Assembly: GCA_013399875.1 (NCBI GenBank) | Contig: VXAZ01002516.1 | Coordinates: 62,001 to 126,000 of the forward strand | Direction: 5' to 3' | Source: Gymnorhina tibicen | Taxonomy: Eukaryota > Chordata > Aves > Passeriformes > Artamidae | DNA length: 64,000 nt | Part shown: piece after piece, positions 25,701 to 38,968 of the stretch | How the letters are laid out: the number at the start of each line of letters is the position of its first letter | Numbering within the stretch: position 1 is the first letter of the stretch | Made by a program: the position numbers and the translations under genes | The notes under the pieces: model-generated | Database searches by the model: none | What the model was told of the DNA's origin: nothing | What the model saw: the letters and a program-made list of their open reading frames with translations, nothing else

Positions 25701-28700
25701 TCATAAAGCTGCTGTTGTCACTGTTATGGAAAGCAGTGATGTTATTCCAGGCTACAGCTTTGTCTTGTCAAGAATGGCAAAGGTGTTCTCACCTATTGTA
25801 TGTCAAGGTGTCTGAGATCCACTTACTGCTTGGCCTACATCTTTTCAAAGAGCCTTCCTAGAACAAAAAATTCTCTCATCTTTTTGATCACTACTTTGAT
25901 CACTTCTTTTATCTCTTAAACAAAGTGACCCATGCTTTCTGATGTTCAGCTGGATTAACGAAGCATTTTTAATGATTGTCATTGTCTTTACACATCTCAG
26001 GATCTATGACTGCACAGTCACAGAATATTTCTTCATCACCTTGATTTCTATAAATCAAGATACCTTTAACAGATACCTTTAAAGGTATTTTACAGATACC
26101 TTTAACTTTTGCTGTAGTGTCTAAGATCAGGAGGTTCATGGTGTAGGTAGTCACCAGTAGGTAGAGATGAAATACTATTTTGGAGCACTGTGAGGTGCTC
26201 TCATTTTATTCACAACATGTTTGTTGCCCATAAAGTCTGTATTATGTCTTTATCACGAAATAGATTCAGGGTTGATTGGTCAGGGCAAAGAGGGAATTAC
26301 AGGCAATATGAGTAACAGACAAATGTAAACTAAACAGTGCTTTCCACTGTATACCAAGTAATCATTACTATTTTCTCTCTCCTTTTTATTTCTTTTAAAG
26401 GGGAGACTGTGACTTTGTACTATTATTTAGAATGTTCCTGCTTGTGAAGGCACAGGGACCAGAGACTCATTCTGCTGGATTCTGTGTGCACACAGAGTTT
26501 GTTTTCTGATGTAAATGTTTATTTAATCTTTGGTGATGGAAAGGGATGCACGGGTGACAGCTACAATATACAACACAAACACAGGCAAAAATGCAAAATT
26601 TATATTATGCATCTCATATAGAATCAAGCCACACCATATGAAATGCAGTCTTTTTCATGATGGAGATGGTGATTCATAAGCACTGCCTTGATGATCCTAT
26701 GCTGATGCATATAGAGTAAGCACTTACCTGTCTCCAGTGACAATATATAGAAGCATTAGAAAAATCAGTCTCAGCTTACTGTCTTTGAAACATTAAATTC
26801 AACAGTTGTCACCACTAGCCTCATTAATTCCAAAACATTACTTAAAGCATGCATGTTAAACAAATTCAGTTAACTTCATTGGAATAATCTAAAAATGTGG
26901 ACATAGTCAATTATTTCAGCTCACTTAATCAGAAATAGCTCTTTAAAGTCAGTAGCTTATATTTTATAGAAACTTCCTTCCTATATATATTTTCATAACT
27001 TCACTTTCCGTATTTGCACTTTTCTATTTGCACTTTTTTATTTGCAGTTTTCCTTTTTTTTTTTTTACTTGAAATTTTTCAAGAGGAAAAAAAGTTATGT
27101 GACTTCTGATGCAGAGCTTTTGGGATTTTTTTTTTCATTATAGACTCAGATTTAGACTAAAAAAGAATTTCAAAGTTTTATCATGCCCCAAGTGCTAAAG
27201 CATGAATGTCACTAGGTGATCATGTACAAAATTTCTCTACAAAGCAGTTGTGTAATTGCAAAGCAAAGAGGTTCCCAATCAGTGCTTCTTTAATGAGTTA
27301 AGCCAACATTAAAAGGAAGGCACAGCCCACGGTGGAAGTGAATAAACCTTGGTGGAAGATTGCAGTGCAGCCAAAGGCAACTCTATGGATTCAAGGGTGT
27401 TGCAGTGAGGTTGTGGAGCTGCAGCTCTAACAATCTGTGATGGTTTATTGGAGACATGGGAATGAGATGCTATGGGATCAGGAGGGATGTGGGGCAGGAA
27501 TAGCAGCTGTGGATAGAGTGAAATGGGTAGAAAAAAACAGAAACTGCAGCACTAAAATCTGTTTTAGTGAGGACTGAGGGTCATTGCTCACTGAAGAGTA
27601 AACCAATTTACAGTAAAGGTCATATCTACTGCATTGGGATATACATTTTTAATGAAAATGGCAGGGATTGTGGATGCTTGTGAATGAGTAACTGTGCATG
27701 AAGACCATCAGGACCGTTGTAAAAAACAGATAATGCCCATAGTTCACCTTTCAAAGCTATTAATCTTCTAATTGGTGTTGTCTGGTATCAATATCCTATA
27801 CTGTTCCTAACTATGCAATCAACCATGTATTGTCTTAAAAACTGCATGGTCAAAAGAGACTTTCATGCTAGTGCACCTTTAATTTAGGAAGAATGTTTTT
27901 CTGTGTCAGTAATCCTTTTAGTCACAGATGTTTAGCTTGGTGAAATGAAATAGTTCCCAGTATGCTGAAAGTCTGTCTATGATTAAATGTAATCACTTTT
28001 TAATTAACTGGAATTTTCAGTATCTTGCAAGTACTCTTTATGAAGTTTTATTCAAATGAGGACATGGTTTACTTTAGTTTTTAAAGTTTGGAGCTCAGAG
28101 AAAAGGCAACCGAAGAGACAGTACAGATAAAATGAAGCTTAGCACAAAAAGAATGATGCATAAAATCTGCTTAAAGGCTGTGCAGGGTGTATGCCCAGAA
28201 ATGGACCTTAAGCAACACCTTAACTGCGTATTAGTCTGATATAAACAGCTGTACAGCTGTTCACACGTATCATTATCTTAACTCTAACTTTGCTATTAAT
28301 TATTATGGTTAAAACTGTAATTGAGTGTATGTGTAGAGCAGTTTCAGCCTGCTTGAGCAGGGGCACAGAGAGCTCCACGTGTGACATCTCCCCAGGTGGA
28401 CTGGCTGTTCTCCCCCAGAAAGTATCACAGGTGCTGTGCTTCAATAATGCACTACAGAAGTCTCTAGGGCATCATGAGCCAGATAAAAACTTCCAAAGCC
28501 TCATGAAGCACAGAACTGCATTATTATAAATTTACCTTCCTGGATCAATGGGCAGACAAATAGAAGATCATTATAAACCAGAGCAGAAAACCTACTATTA
28601 TTTCTTTTGAAAACATCAAAGCTGAACATTTTCCATCCAAAAATACATAAAAATTTCTTTTAATAATAACCAAGAATTTTATTCTACTGAACTGAAAAAT

Positions 28701-31690
28701 CTCAATTATATAAAGGACAAACCTTTCATTTCAGTAAATATGTACTATGAAGCAGTGCTTTAATATCATATAAGTGTTATAAATACTATATAAAAAGCTA
28801 TATTGTAAAATAATATTGAACATAATATTAAATGAAAACTAAAATTATAAATACATTTTATCTCATTAAAAAAGAGATATTTAAAATATATTTTAGAAAA
28901 TGAAAGAAAATTTTTAACACTTTGTTTTGGAATTTTTGACACAAAACTTAATTAAAATCAATAGTGATCTATTAAATATTTTGTTTTCAATTGAATTTAT
29001 CTTCTAAATAATCATCTCTGTGTAGCTCTCCTCTTTCAAACACTGTGTTGAACCTGCATGAAATTAATTTTTATATATTCCTACATTTTTGCTCTCCTGG
29101 TTGTTAATGCTATTCTTCTGGTGTCTGAGTGATCATTTAAAATGCCACCCACCCACCATTCCCTCTGAAGAGAATTCTCAATCTATTGTACAATCAAATG
29201 GAGCAGGAAAGTCTCAGTCTAATTCTTGATGCAGATAAGATGAGACAGATGTATTTAAGGCTTGGAAATATATCTGAGAAAGGCATCTAAACAATAAAAA
29301 CCAATTTACTTGATTCAGGCTCAGGCCAAGCTTCCCTGATTGCACAGGTCCAGAAGGAAGAGGCAATCCCTGCAGTCAGCTTTTTGGCTTAGACTAAAAG
29401 AAAATCTCAGTTTGGGAAGTAAAGATTACACGGTCCTTTCAACACCCCTTTTTTGAGCTGGGTGTCAGCCCTCTGGTCACAAGGATGCGTTGTCACGCAG
29501 AAGCAATCCTCCTTGCCCTCAAGAATATGGGTGAGAGGAGGTAAATCATCCATTTTGTTACTTTTCTTGAGATTTGTGAGGTGCTTCTGCAAAACAGCAG
29601 TGGCACTGCCTGCACCTATGCTGGGATGGCATAGCTCAGGGCAGTTTGGGATAGCAGATGCATAATCATTAGATGTGAAAATATTTCTCTCTCTGAGAAT
29701 TAATCGTAGCAACCTAAGGGATGCCCAAATTGTCTCTCTGTCCCCTATCTACATGGTGACATTCTCTGAGGGAAAGCATTTCTCTGCACCCAACAAGGTG
29801 AAGGAAGAAACCATGGTGAGGAGGAAGTTCTTTCTGTCCTTCCCACAGTCTGGCAGCAACATGGATTTTTGTGTTGGCAGCGTAAGACTGTGTGATGGTC
29901 ACCAAATGGGACTGCAACCAGCAAGCGCCCAGTGGCAGGAGCTGGGAAGGGGCGGCATTGGAACAAGTAAAAAGCAAAGGAGTTTCCTTCCTTAGGAAGA
30001 GAAGTGAGCAATTGGCTTGATTTAAAAAGGCTTAGCTTCTAAGCTCTAATTAAAACTTCAAATGAAGGGGAAGGGGAGGATGAAGGGAATGTGATTGTAT
30101 TACTTTCTTCTGCAAAAACTGCGCAGTCCAGGGGTCCCATTCATCTCCAGGAGGACATTCTGCCCTCACAAAACCAGCCCAGCCTGGCACAGCCTGCACA
30201 GCCCCGGCTGCTCGTTAGAGCCAGGCACAAGTGCTCAAAGGACGTGTGAGCCGGATGAAAGGGACATTGGCACAGCTGTGTGGGGAAGTAGCTGTCACTC
30301 GTGGCTGTACCAGCACGGGGCTTTTGTGAACAGCAAAGCTGCTTCTCATCTCTCGGATGCTCTCTATGGCCTCATTCCCAAGATCACAGCTCACTGAAGC
30401 TGAGGATGGATTTCCTTCCAAAGAAGGGTCAAGGTGGGGAAGCTGCAAGACTGAAATCTATTTTCAAAATGACAGATCAGCTTCACAGTACAGACACTGT
30501 CACTAAGCCCTCTCTGCCTGTGGCTTGGAGTGTGGACCAGGTTTGAACGTACATGTACTCAGCCTGGGTGAAGCAAAGATAGTTTACTACTGGTGAATCT
30601 ACAGAAAAAACAGTTCTCAGAAAGCACCAAGGCCAAGTGAGGCATAGGGTGGGCTGCCAGCCACACACTTAAGGAAAGCTAATGGAGAAAATGTGTGGGA
30701 AATGACAGCCACTGCTATGGCATGTGAAGAAGGGGTGTTAAGTTTGGAGAGGGTATAGGTTAATGCAGAGGAATCCCAAATGCACTCTGGATATACATTT
30801 CCATTTTACCCATAATAACCTTTTCACTTCCCATTTAGGCCTGAAGGCACAAGCTGTGGGTTACCTCCAGTCAGATTGTGTCCAAAACCCATCTCTATAT
30901 GTAAGCATATTTTCCACTCTGTAATAGCAATCTGAGCCATGCTACCTGTGCAGCAGGTGTGAGCCTGTCTCCACTTTGGGCAAAGCTGCTGCTTGCCAGT
31001 GATACAGGCAATTAAGGGTTTGGATGGGAGTGTGAGCTCAAGCCTGCTCACACTGGCAGCACAGACATAATCTGAATTTTCTTTCCTCAGGGAGGTTATG
31101 TCCTTCCCTGCATAAATATATAGCTATTCTTGCTGTGTACATCTCCCCATTGCCACTGAGAGTATCTATACATCAATAGGGTTCTATATTTTTAAATGAG
31201 TGCACCATTATGTACTGTCACAGCTCTGGTAACAGAGACTTTTCTCCATTAACATATTTTTCAAAAAGTTTTTATGCTGCTAAAAGAAAAACTGCCTTGA
31301 AAAATGTTTCTTTCTCCCTCAAAATATTTCAGTTTAAAATATTGCCATTAATATTAATAATAATATTCTAAGAAGTATTCTTCCTTTTTCTAAAGTGGCA
31401 ATTGAAAGCAGTCCTGAACAAGTTTTATTTTCTTTCAGTGTTGTCTTGCTCAGATTGTGTATCTGACAGAAGAGAGTGCCTGTGGGAAAAGGAGGAGAGA
31501 AAAGACCACAGTCACTAACATAGAGTATTTTAATACAGAATCCAAATGAGTGCTGCAACCTTTGTTTGGGTAATAAAGGAACAACTGATGTAGTGATAAT
31601 ATACTATAAAAAATAGCCAATGTTTTGATACAATAATGCTCCCATTGCTATAGGGATTTTTCTGCAGTTATTTAGTTGTGTAAATCATGT
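25700..31690. other. Unrecognised non-coding DNA, with a very AT-rich core
   Basis: No gene is visible. Small structures are a triplicated 12-mer with a 16-bp palindrome (26058-26105), an 18-bp palindrome with two E-boxes (28244-28261), and an extremely AT-rich stretch at about 28540-29000. GC content rises around 29.4-30.5 kb, where several short frames overlap on both strands. None resembles a known protein. Confidence 0.5.
28244..28261. promoter_or_regulatory. Perfect palindrome with two CAGCTG E-boxes
   Basis: AACAGCTGTACAGCTGTT equals its own reverse complement. It holds two CAGCTG cores at 28246-28251 and 28254-28259, eight bases apart start to start. CAGCTG is a binding core for basic helix-loop-helix factors. 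Any regulatory role is an inference. Confidence 0.3.
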
Positions 31691-31691
31691 G

Positions 31692-31711
31692 TATATATAT
31701 ATATATATATA
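31692..31711. repeat. (TA)10 microsatellite
   Basis: Ten uninterrupted TA units flanked by 'atcatgtg' and 'aaataaaacc'. Tracts of this kind are usually variable in length between individuals. Confidence 0.95.
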
Positions 31712-31930
31712 AATAAAACCAAGCTTCATGCCAAATCTTCAGGCAATTTTTACAGCCATTAGCAAGGCAAACATCAAGCACAGGAAGTTTCTTGATAGAA
31801 AAATAAAAGAAAATCAGGAAAAAAAAGTCCTTTTACAAGCTTGAACTACCCAGACAATGCATCTTCTATCCGCAGGCACACAAACGTACTGGAAGACAAA
31901 GCCTGTCCTGAATAGCTAACAATAAATCTA

Positions 31931-32150
31931 GAATCATAGAGCTGGGCTTTAAGGGATCCTCTTACAACCTGCACTGAAGCATCACCAAAATATATGTAGC
32001 ACCCTGGATCTCAGCTGTCCTTGAAAACCTTCAGTAAAGCAGCTCCTCAAGCCTGTTCCAGTATTTCCTACATATTGGGAGTGTTATTGTATAACATTCA
32101 TCTTAAATTGGCACATTTTTTATAAAACTTCTCATTCTATCCCAAAGACT
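31931..32150 (-). repeat. Degraded CR1 LINE 3' end
   Basis: The stretch opens with 'gaatcatagagctgggctttaag', the antisense of a CR1 3' end. It continues with 'tgtccttgaaaaccttcag', 'tcaagcctgttccagtattt' and 'aacttctcattctatcc' in the order expected of the antisense 3' UTR and ORF2 end. Substitutions are much heavier than in the copies at 56.7 and 63.7 kb, so it is older. Confidence 0.72.
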
Positions 32151-32169
32151 GTGGAAAATAATGAATCAC

Positions 32170-33140
32170 TGAGGTTTTTAGTACAAATTGTGTGTACTGG
32201 AAGACTGACAACTGTATTTGTCAGTCTTGTCTTTTTCAGATTGAGCCCAGATCACTCAACTTGATCTTGCTATTCTTGTAGGGTTCCTTGTTTGTCTTAA
32301 ACCAACACTAAAGCTGATATACAGTCTGGATAAAGCCTTGTGATGGACAAACAGCACTGAACCATGAAGGACAAAAAATAAAGAAAGGCTTGCTCTGTCA
32401 ACCTCATCATACATACAACCAACTAAGAGCTGGTTTGCCTTCTATTGATCAAAGACCTTTACACAGATAAGGCAGTTCCTGCCCTCCACAGTGAGTTAGC
32501 ACCACTGAGGACATAGACACTGCTACCCTCATTTGCACAATGTGAGAACCTGCCCTGAAAATCTCTGAGTTGTTTTAGCTTTCTATTCTGTAGAAGAAAG
32601 AGTATTACAGATCTTGCAGTAATTAAGCTCTGCATACTGCATCTTCCAGCCAAATGCTTTTATTTTTAATAATCCTTTATTTTCTCCTTTTTATATTCTT
32701 TTCGTTTTGCTGCTGCAGGGTGCAGCAGCTCAAGATTCAATGGTGCTAGAACAGGAGAGGCTTTGTAAACTGAATCAATAATGCTTAAAATTTAATTAAG
32801 CTGTTGCATCTGAAGAACTGACTCCAGAAAGTACATGTGATCCATCATGATACAGCCACTGCTGTTTCAACTACAGCAATATAAAAGTGCCCATCCTTTC
32901 ATTGTAAACCTGTGGCAACATGATATTTTTCTGCAGAGAGACAGAAGAAAAGAACAAAATCCAGCCAGGAACTCCCTGCAGTTTACTTTGAAGTGTTCAC
33001 CACACTTTGACCTTCATAGCTAAGCATCCCTTCAAGCCCTACAAATCATGCATGGATTTCTGATCCCTAAATGTTTGATTTTCCCAAGGTGTTTGGCTGT
33101 CCTTGCAGAGAATTATCACTGGAAAGGAGAGCAGGAAGAA
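32170..33140. other. Unrecognised non-coding DNA
   Basis: No gene or repeat recognised. Confidence 0.5.
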
Positions 33141-33144
33141 CATG

Positions 33145-33861
33145 AGTCAGGGCAATCCCAAGCACAAATACAGGCTGGGAGAATGGATTGAGAGTGAGAT
33201 TTGGGGATGTTTGTTGATAAGAAGCTCAGCACGACCCAGCAATGTCTGCTTGTGACCCAGAAAGCCAACTGTGTCCTGCACACAAGAAGGGTGGCCAGCA
33301 GGTCGAGAGAGGGGATTCTTCCCCTGTACTCTGTTCTTGTGACCCTACCTGGAGTGCTGCTTCCAGCTCTGAAACCCTCACCATAAGAAGGACATAGATC
33401 TTCTGGGCTGAGTCCAGAGGAGGGACATGAAGATGGTCAGAGGGCTGGAGCACCTCTCCTGTGGAGACAGGCTGGGAGAATTGGGACTGTTCGGCCTGGA
33501 GAAGAAATGGCTTTGTGGAGACCTTACAGCACCTTCTGGTACCTAAAGGGGCAACAAGAACTGGAGAGGGACAGTGGAAAAGGGCTTGTGGTCCACAAGC
33601 ACAAGGGGGAAATGGCTTTAGCCTGAAAGAGGGTAGGTTTAGATTAGGTATCAGGAAGAAATTCTTCACTGTGAGGGTGGTGAAGCACTGGAACAGGTTG
33701 CCTAGAGAGCTTGTGGATGTCCATCCCTGGAAGGGTTCAAAGCCAGTTTGGATGAGGCTTTGAGCAAATTAATCAAGTGTGTGGCATCCCTGCACATGGT
33801 GAGGGGTTGAACTAAAAGATCTTGCAGGTTTCTTCCAACCCACACTATTCTGTGATTCTCT
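33145..33861 (+). repeat. CR1 LINE, long 3' half with end of ORF2
   Basis: About 700 bases of a CR1 LINE in plus orientation. It starts at 'gggcaatcccaagcacaaatacaggctggg' and runs through the C-terminal part of ORF2. Segments include 'gttgataagaagctcagcacgaccc', 'ggccagcaggtcgagagagg', 'gagggctggagcacctctcctgtg' and the '[20 protein letters not shown]' stretch (about 33612-33672). It ends in the 3' UTR with 'cttccaacccacactattctgtgattctctg'. ORF2 of CR1 encodes endonuclease and reverse transcriptase; only its downstream end remains. Short internal deletions shift the frame, so no intact product is possible. This is the longest uninterrupted CR1 copy in the window. Confidence 0.94.
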
Positions 33862-33869
33862 GAGTTGTT

Positions 33870-36800
33870 TGGGGTATAATTTTTGTACCTCACTTGTAAA
33901 GGGAAAAGAAATATTCCAGCTCATAAACCCTGAGCAAAGGTGGCTTCTTGAGAAATTGCAAATGCCTCTAACACCTTGGGAGTGTGCTTGGAGCTCGGAA
34001 GGCACCAGGACTCCCCTGACATTTCACAAAACACTCACACTAGATCTTTGGGCTTTGCAAACAGATCCCTCAGAGCCTGACACATCCATTAAACTAGAAC
34101 TTGTAAGGAGGCAGCCCAAGCTTTTAAATAAATTTAATTTTATTTTAAAATGTATGTCCTAAATCACCACACAGTTGAACACTTTACCTATCTGACTTTT
34201 CATTCTGAACTTCTTTCATGGGTCTTATGCTAATTAAGTATAAGAAAAAGAAAAAAAAAAGGAAAATTAATAAAAAGGATGTCATGCTTTTGTACATAAT
34301 GCATGAAAAGAACTTTTATAACATTCTGAAATATTAAAATGGAAGTTTATTATGTTGTATAATGACGAATAATATTATATTAATGTATGAGAAATTTCCT
34401 AGAGAGATATTTGAAAAGAACTCAGAACATGGCTTTGTCACAGCTCTTTCAACGCTCTATTTTTATGTGTGCCAAAATTATTCTTTTTTAACATGTTCTG
34501 CATTTCTCCACATTGTGCTTACTCTGCCTCACCCTGTGTTAGCATCACTGCATTTTAAAACAGCTCGAGGAGAAGGGACAGCTGGTCATGGCAGAGTCAG
34601 CTGGTGATGCTGACAAGCTCCTTGATACACTGAAAAGCCAGGGAAAAACAGGTCATGCTGTAAACATCAAAGTTAATTCTCGCCAGAGGCTGTGGGAATA
34701 TGCAGCTCACATCACAAGGTGTTTATACTAAATATTCTACAGCAGTAACATCACCTCCACCTGGGCATGATTCCTGCTTCTTATATGGAATGGTGACAAA
34801 GATCCCTCCTGCCACCTCCCAGTCATTCCCTGACGCAGGAATGCTTCCCTGAAACATTTACAAAAACACCACAATATACACTCCTTCTTTAAGCTTCTAC
34901 AAAAATAAAGAAAATATCAGAAGTTTTTACTGAAGTCCACAGAAACATAGCCACAGTTGCAGAAGTTGACATGGCACCCTAAAAGCTGGGTAGGAGCCTC
35001 ACCAAGATGCAGTACTAAAAAATATTACTGACTAGATTCAAGAAAAAACAGTATTTTTCAATTTATAGACACATAAATTTCATAAAAGAGAGTTGTGCTC
35101 CAAAAGAATTTCTACTTTGGGTCTGGTTTTCCAGTATTATTCATTTTTAAAGGAGTAATTCAAGATTTTTTGGTCATATTTTCAAGATTTGAACATTTTT
35201 CCAGTCCATAAAGCATAAAAACTACCACTGCTTCAAAAGCTGCTCATAAAGTCCTATTCTTTAAAAATACAATTACAATGCTGCAATAAAAGGTACTTTT
35301 TCATATATTTTTGAAGTGTTTTTCCATTGACTTTTAGCAAGATGAAGTTTCTATATTAGCAATTAGAAATGAAAAGTAGTTATCTTGAGAGTTTTTGTAA
35401 GGTGCTCTGCGAAGTGCTATCTTTTGGAGGATTTGGGATTTTTAGTGCAGAGGGAAAAATCTCAGAAAATTCCCCTACTAATACTTCTGAGATAATTTCT
35501 CTTCTGAAGTATATCTGTAAAAGATGCTGCAGAATGGGTTGGAACAGGGAAATAATTGGACTGGGGTTTGGTCAGTGCTTTATCTATTTCACTTTACAGT
35601 GATTTCTCTGCATAGAAGACCCTAATCAGACATTGCCTGCATTCCTAACTCCCTGCAAAAAAAGAGGAATGTGCTTACCTAGGAGTAAAATATATGGACT
35701 ATAGGATAGGAAGAAATAGGGTCATAACCCTGGCTCTTAACACCTGTTGGCTCCCCAGTAGCCATCAATATACTGATGTGTGTTTCTTTTGTGAAAACAG
35801 CAGCATCAGAAAATTAGTAGCTGTTTGGGGCACAAAGTGGACTGCTGTTTCCAAATTTTGTAGCTTTTGGAATATCTAATTCAGGGTCTAAATTTACAGT
35901 GCTTTTTCCTACCGTGCCTCCACACATTTGAAAAATTGCCAGAATTTTCTGATCTGGCTTGTACAGGTTGTTTCACAGATCTGCATACTCAGCTCAAAGT
36001 TATTTAGCTGTATGTACAAGCAATTTGAAAAAGCATTTTGTTTCTTCTACTTCATAAAATATCCATCAAGCTTAGACATCCACTCCTGATCATTTTTCCC
36101 CCTGAGGTTTTTTTTTCAGACTTACTCCATGATCTCCTTCCTGTCCCTAGTCTCTTATTTCCACTGTTTCCAGCTGACACATTATCCGTTTCATAGGCCA
36201 TGAGCTGTAGGTTATTTCCTCAGAGCAACATCAGTTAGCCCTGGATTTCCCAAGCTGCCACAGTCAGTGACTCCAACACGTTGCTTTGGCTCTCGCCCAC
36301 TTGCTTTTCCCACCTCCCTTTCCAAAGACTTTCCCTCCAGCATCTGCCTTATTAGGCTGAGGGACAAACCCCACACCAATGGACTCTGCAAAGCACAACA
36401 GGGGCCTCTAAGGAATGCAAAATCCTGAGCATGCCCACTAGAGTTGGTCCAAGGCAAGTGAAGGCTGCTGGATACCAGTTCCATGTTTTCCTTATCCTAA
36501 CTCTTAGAGAGCAATTCCAGTCCTAATGCTCTCAGGTTTCCAGTGTGCATTCCCTATACATAGGGCCTAGGCTAAATGCTTGCGTTGTATGTCAAAGATA
36601 TCCCTTAACCCTTGGCTTAAACCATGGAGAAGTGTCATGGTGCTTCACTGGGGAGATTGTCCTCTCCAACAGGTCTCATATCTAAGGCTGATACCTGGGG
36701 ACACACCAAATGTTGATCTGGCTCCTGTGCAGAGCTGGGGCCCCATGCCTGTGAGAGGTCAGTTTAGAAGGATGACCTCACAGAGGACAGAGGATGATAC

Positions 36801-38570
36801 TGTCCCCTGAAGAGGGAGCTGCAATCATTGAAGTAGAGATTGTCCCTCTCAGTAGATAATCTTTATTCTGGCTAGTCTTGAACTTCTTAAAATCAGTGAC
36901 AGGATTGCAATAGGCTTAAGCTGAATCAGAATTTTGCTCACCATATTTGAAAAATGTAAGATTGAGCCTCAGTAAATTTTCCTTCCATTGAAAAACAATA
37001 TTAGCAGAAATAGACAAAACTCTCAGAAATACTCAGTTCTTCAGAAGACTTTATATGGTAGATGACAATTCAAAACAGACCTATTCTGGTATGTTATTAG
37101 GATATAACTGGGCACTTGCCTGGGAAGATAAAGAGCTGTGCAGCCTTGCACTTCTGGAGTCATCTGCTTTCAAACCACATTATATTCGATAAATTCAATA
37201 AGAATTCATAAGGAATTTGATGCTTCTATCAGATCATCTGAGAGAAGGAAAAAAAAAGGAAACAATCACAAAAAACTTAGAACTGAGTACTTTTTTTTAT
37301 TCTAAACAAAAATTTGTCTGATACTAGGCTTACTTCTTATTTAAAAAGCCCTTGAGAAACTGATCTGAATTCTGCTACAGGTAAAAAACAGTGTAAGTCT
37401 CAAAATCACAAGACAGCCATTTTAAGGACATATCTTGGATACAAGGACATATGAGGAACAAAATAATTATGTATAAATTTAATCTAGGGTAGTTTATGTT
37501 CATGACACAACAGATGAGGCAGTATGGAACTATACTGGTGGGGTAGAAAGCTTATTTAAATACATTTGAATAACTTATTTCCTGAAATCTGGATAAAAAT
37601 AGGACAGAGTGTGTGTGGGCTATATTACATTCCCATTCAAAACAGACATATATCATCAGTTTTTCCTTTCAATAATCCAATTGTCAGTTTTATAGTCCAT
37701 TAAAAAAAATGTGCAGAAGGGGTAGGAAATGACTTTCATACATATCCTGACTGCTGAGTTGCTCTGTTTCATTACATTGCCCTGCAGATGACTGACAGCT
37801 CTGTAATCAACTTCAGACTGGATTTAGTGATTCCACATCCCATTCTTTCATTAATTATTGAAGGCATTTTTCTCTGTTGCACGCCGGGTCGCTGTATCCA
37901 CTGTGCTTATATTTGCATCTCCTGAGCAGCAGAGGAGTTGTTGTTGAACTGGGAATCAGTCATCACTTGCACACACACAAGAAAAGATGAAGAGGAAGAA
38001 AAGTAACATAAAAGAACCATAGAAGTGTTTGCAAGAGGCCTGGAGCAGCTCCACTGCTACCTGTGAGGTCTCAGCACACTGTGTTCAGAAACAAACCAGG
38101 CGCTTACAAGAGAGGTTCTTGTTTTGCAAATGCTTTTGGTTTTATTCTAAACAGAGAATAGTTTTTTGGTTTTGGTTTTGTTTTTTACTGTTAATGGTGC
38201 TATTCACCCATTTGTTGCTGTCTGCTTAATTGGAGAGTGCAGAAGAAAAAGAAATATTCCTGAGAACCCTGCATTTACAAATAGCATAACAGTAAAATTA
38301 GTGCCCTCTAAATGCCATATATACTTAAGATTATATTTTTTTCTGAAATATTCACTGAATGCTAAAAAATACCATGGTCAGAGTTCTTTCTTGGAAGACC
38401 AAGTGACTGATGAATTAAATACGCCTATAGAAATAGGTGAGGTACACATCATCTTATCCACTCCTTCTCTGAGGCAGCTCTGGTTTGGTGTTAACTAAAA
38501 CTTGGTGCCAAAGTAATATATAGCCTTCTTTGCTGGGCTATAGGTGCCCAGCTAATATATAATAATGTAA
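33870..38570. other. Unrecognised non-coding DNA
   Basis: No gene, RNA gene or confident repeat. Frames of 60-110 codons at 34.4, 35.4, 36.2 and 38.2 kb match nothing I know. Confidence 0.5.
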
Positions 38571-38574
38571 AAGG

Positions 38575-38968
38575 GTCATAGGATCACAGAATGGTTTGGG
38601 TTGCAAGGAACACTGATGATCATCTCGTTGCAACCCCTCTGCCACAGGGATGCCTTTCACTGGACCAGGTTGCTCCAAGCCCCATTCAGCCTGGCTTTTA
38701 GCACTTCCAGGAATGGGGCATTCACAACTCCTTTGGGCAACCTGTTCCAGTGTCTCACCACCCTCACAGTAAGGAATTTCTTCTTTATAACTAATCTAAA
38801 CCTAATCTATTTCAGTTTCATGCCGTTCACCCTTGTCCTATCACCACATGCCCTTAAGTCCCTCTCCAGCTCTCTTGGAGCCCCTTTAGGTACTGGAAGG
38901 TGATCTGAGGTCTTCCTGAAGCCTGCTGTTCTCCAGGCTGAACAACCCCACCTCTCTCAGCCTGTCTC
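38575..38968 (-). repeat. CR1 LINE, 3' portion (interrupted by an LTR)
   Basis: A minus-strand CR1 begins at its 3' end with 'tcataggatcacagaatggtttgggttg'. It continues through 'gggcaacctgttccagtgtctcaccaccctcacagta', 'cccttgtcctatcacc' and 'ctccaggctgaacaaccccacctctctcagcctgtctc'. The element breaks at 38968 and resumes at 39310. The interruption is a solo LTR with a duplicated target site. Confidence 0.93.
38963..38968. repeat. Target-site duplication, left copy (TGTCTC)
   Basis: TGTCTC immediately before the LTR, repeated at 39310-39315 immediately after it. The host CR1 reads through correctly if one copy and the LTR are removed. Confidence 0.85.

Noticed and set aside
26700..26780. Minus-strand block with a good donor and a leucine-rich frame resembling a signal peptide
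   Set aside because: No in-frame start codon, and a stop lies just upstream. Good donor matches are common by chance.
33226..33669. A 147-codon open frame on the minus strand, the longest in the window
   Set aside because: It runs antisense through a CR1 LINE. The recognisable protein sequence is on the plus strand and belongs to CR1 ORF2.
38166..38498. A 110-codon plus-strand frame beginning with a hydrophobic stretch
   Set aside because: The hydrophobic start comes from a T-rich tract, and the rest shows no recognisable family.
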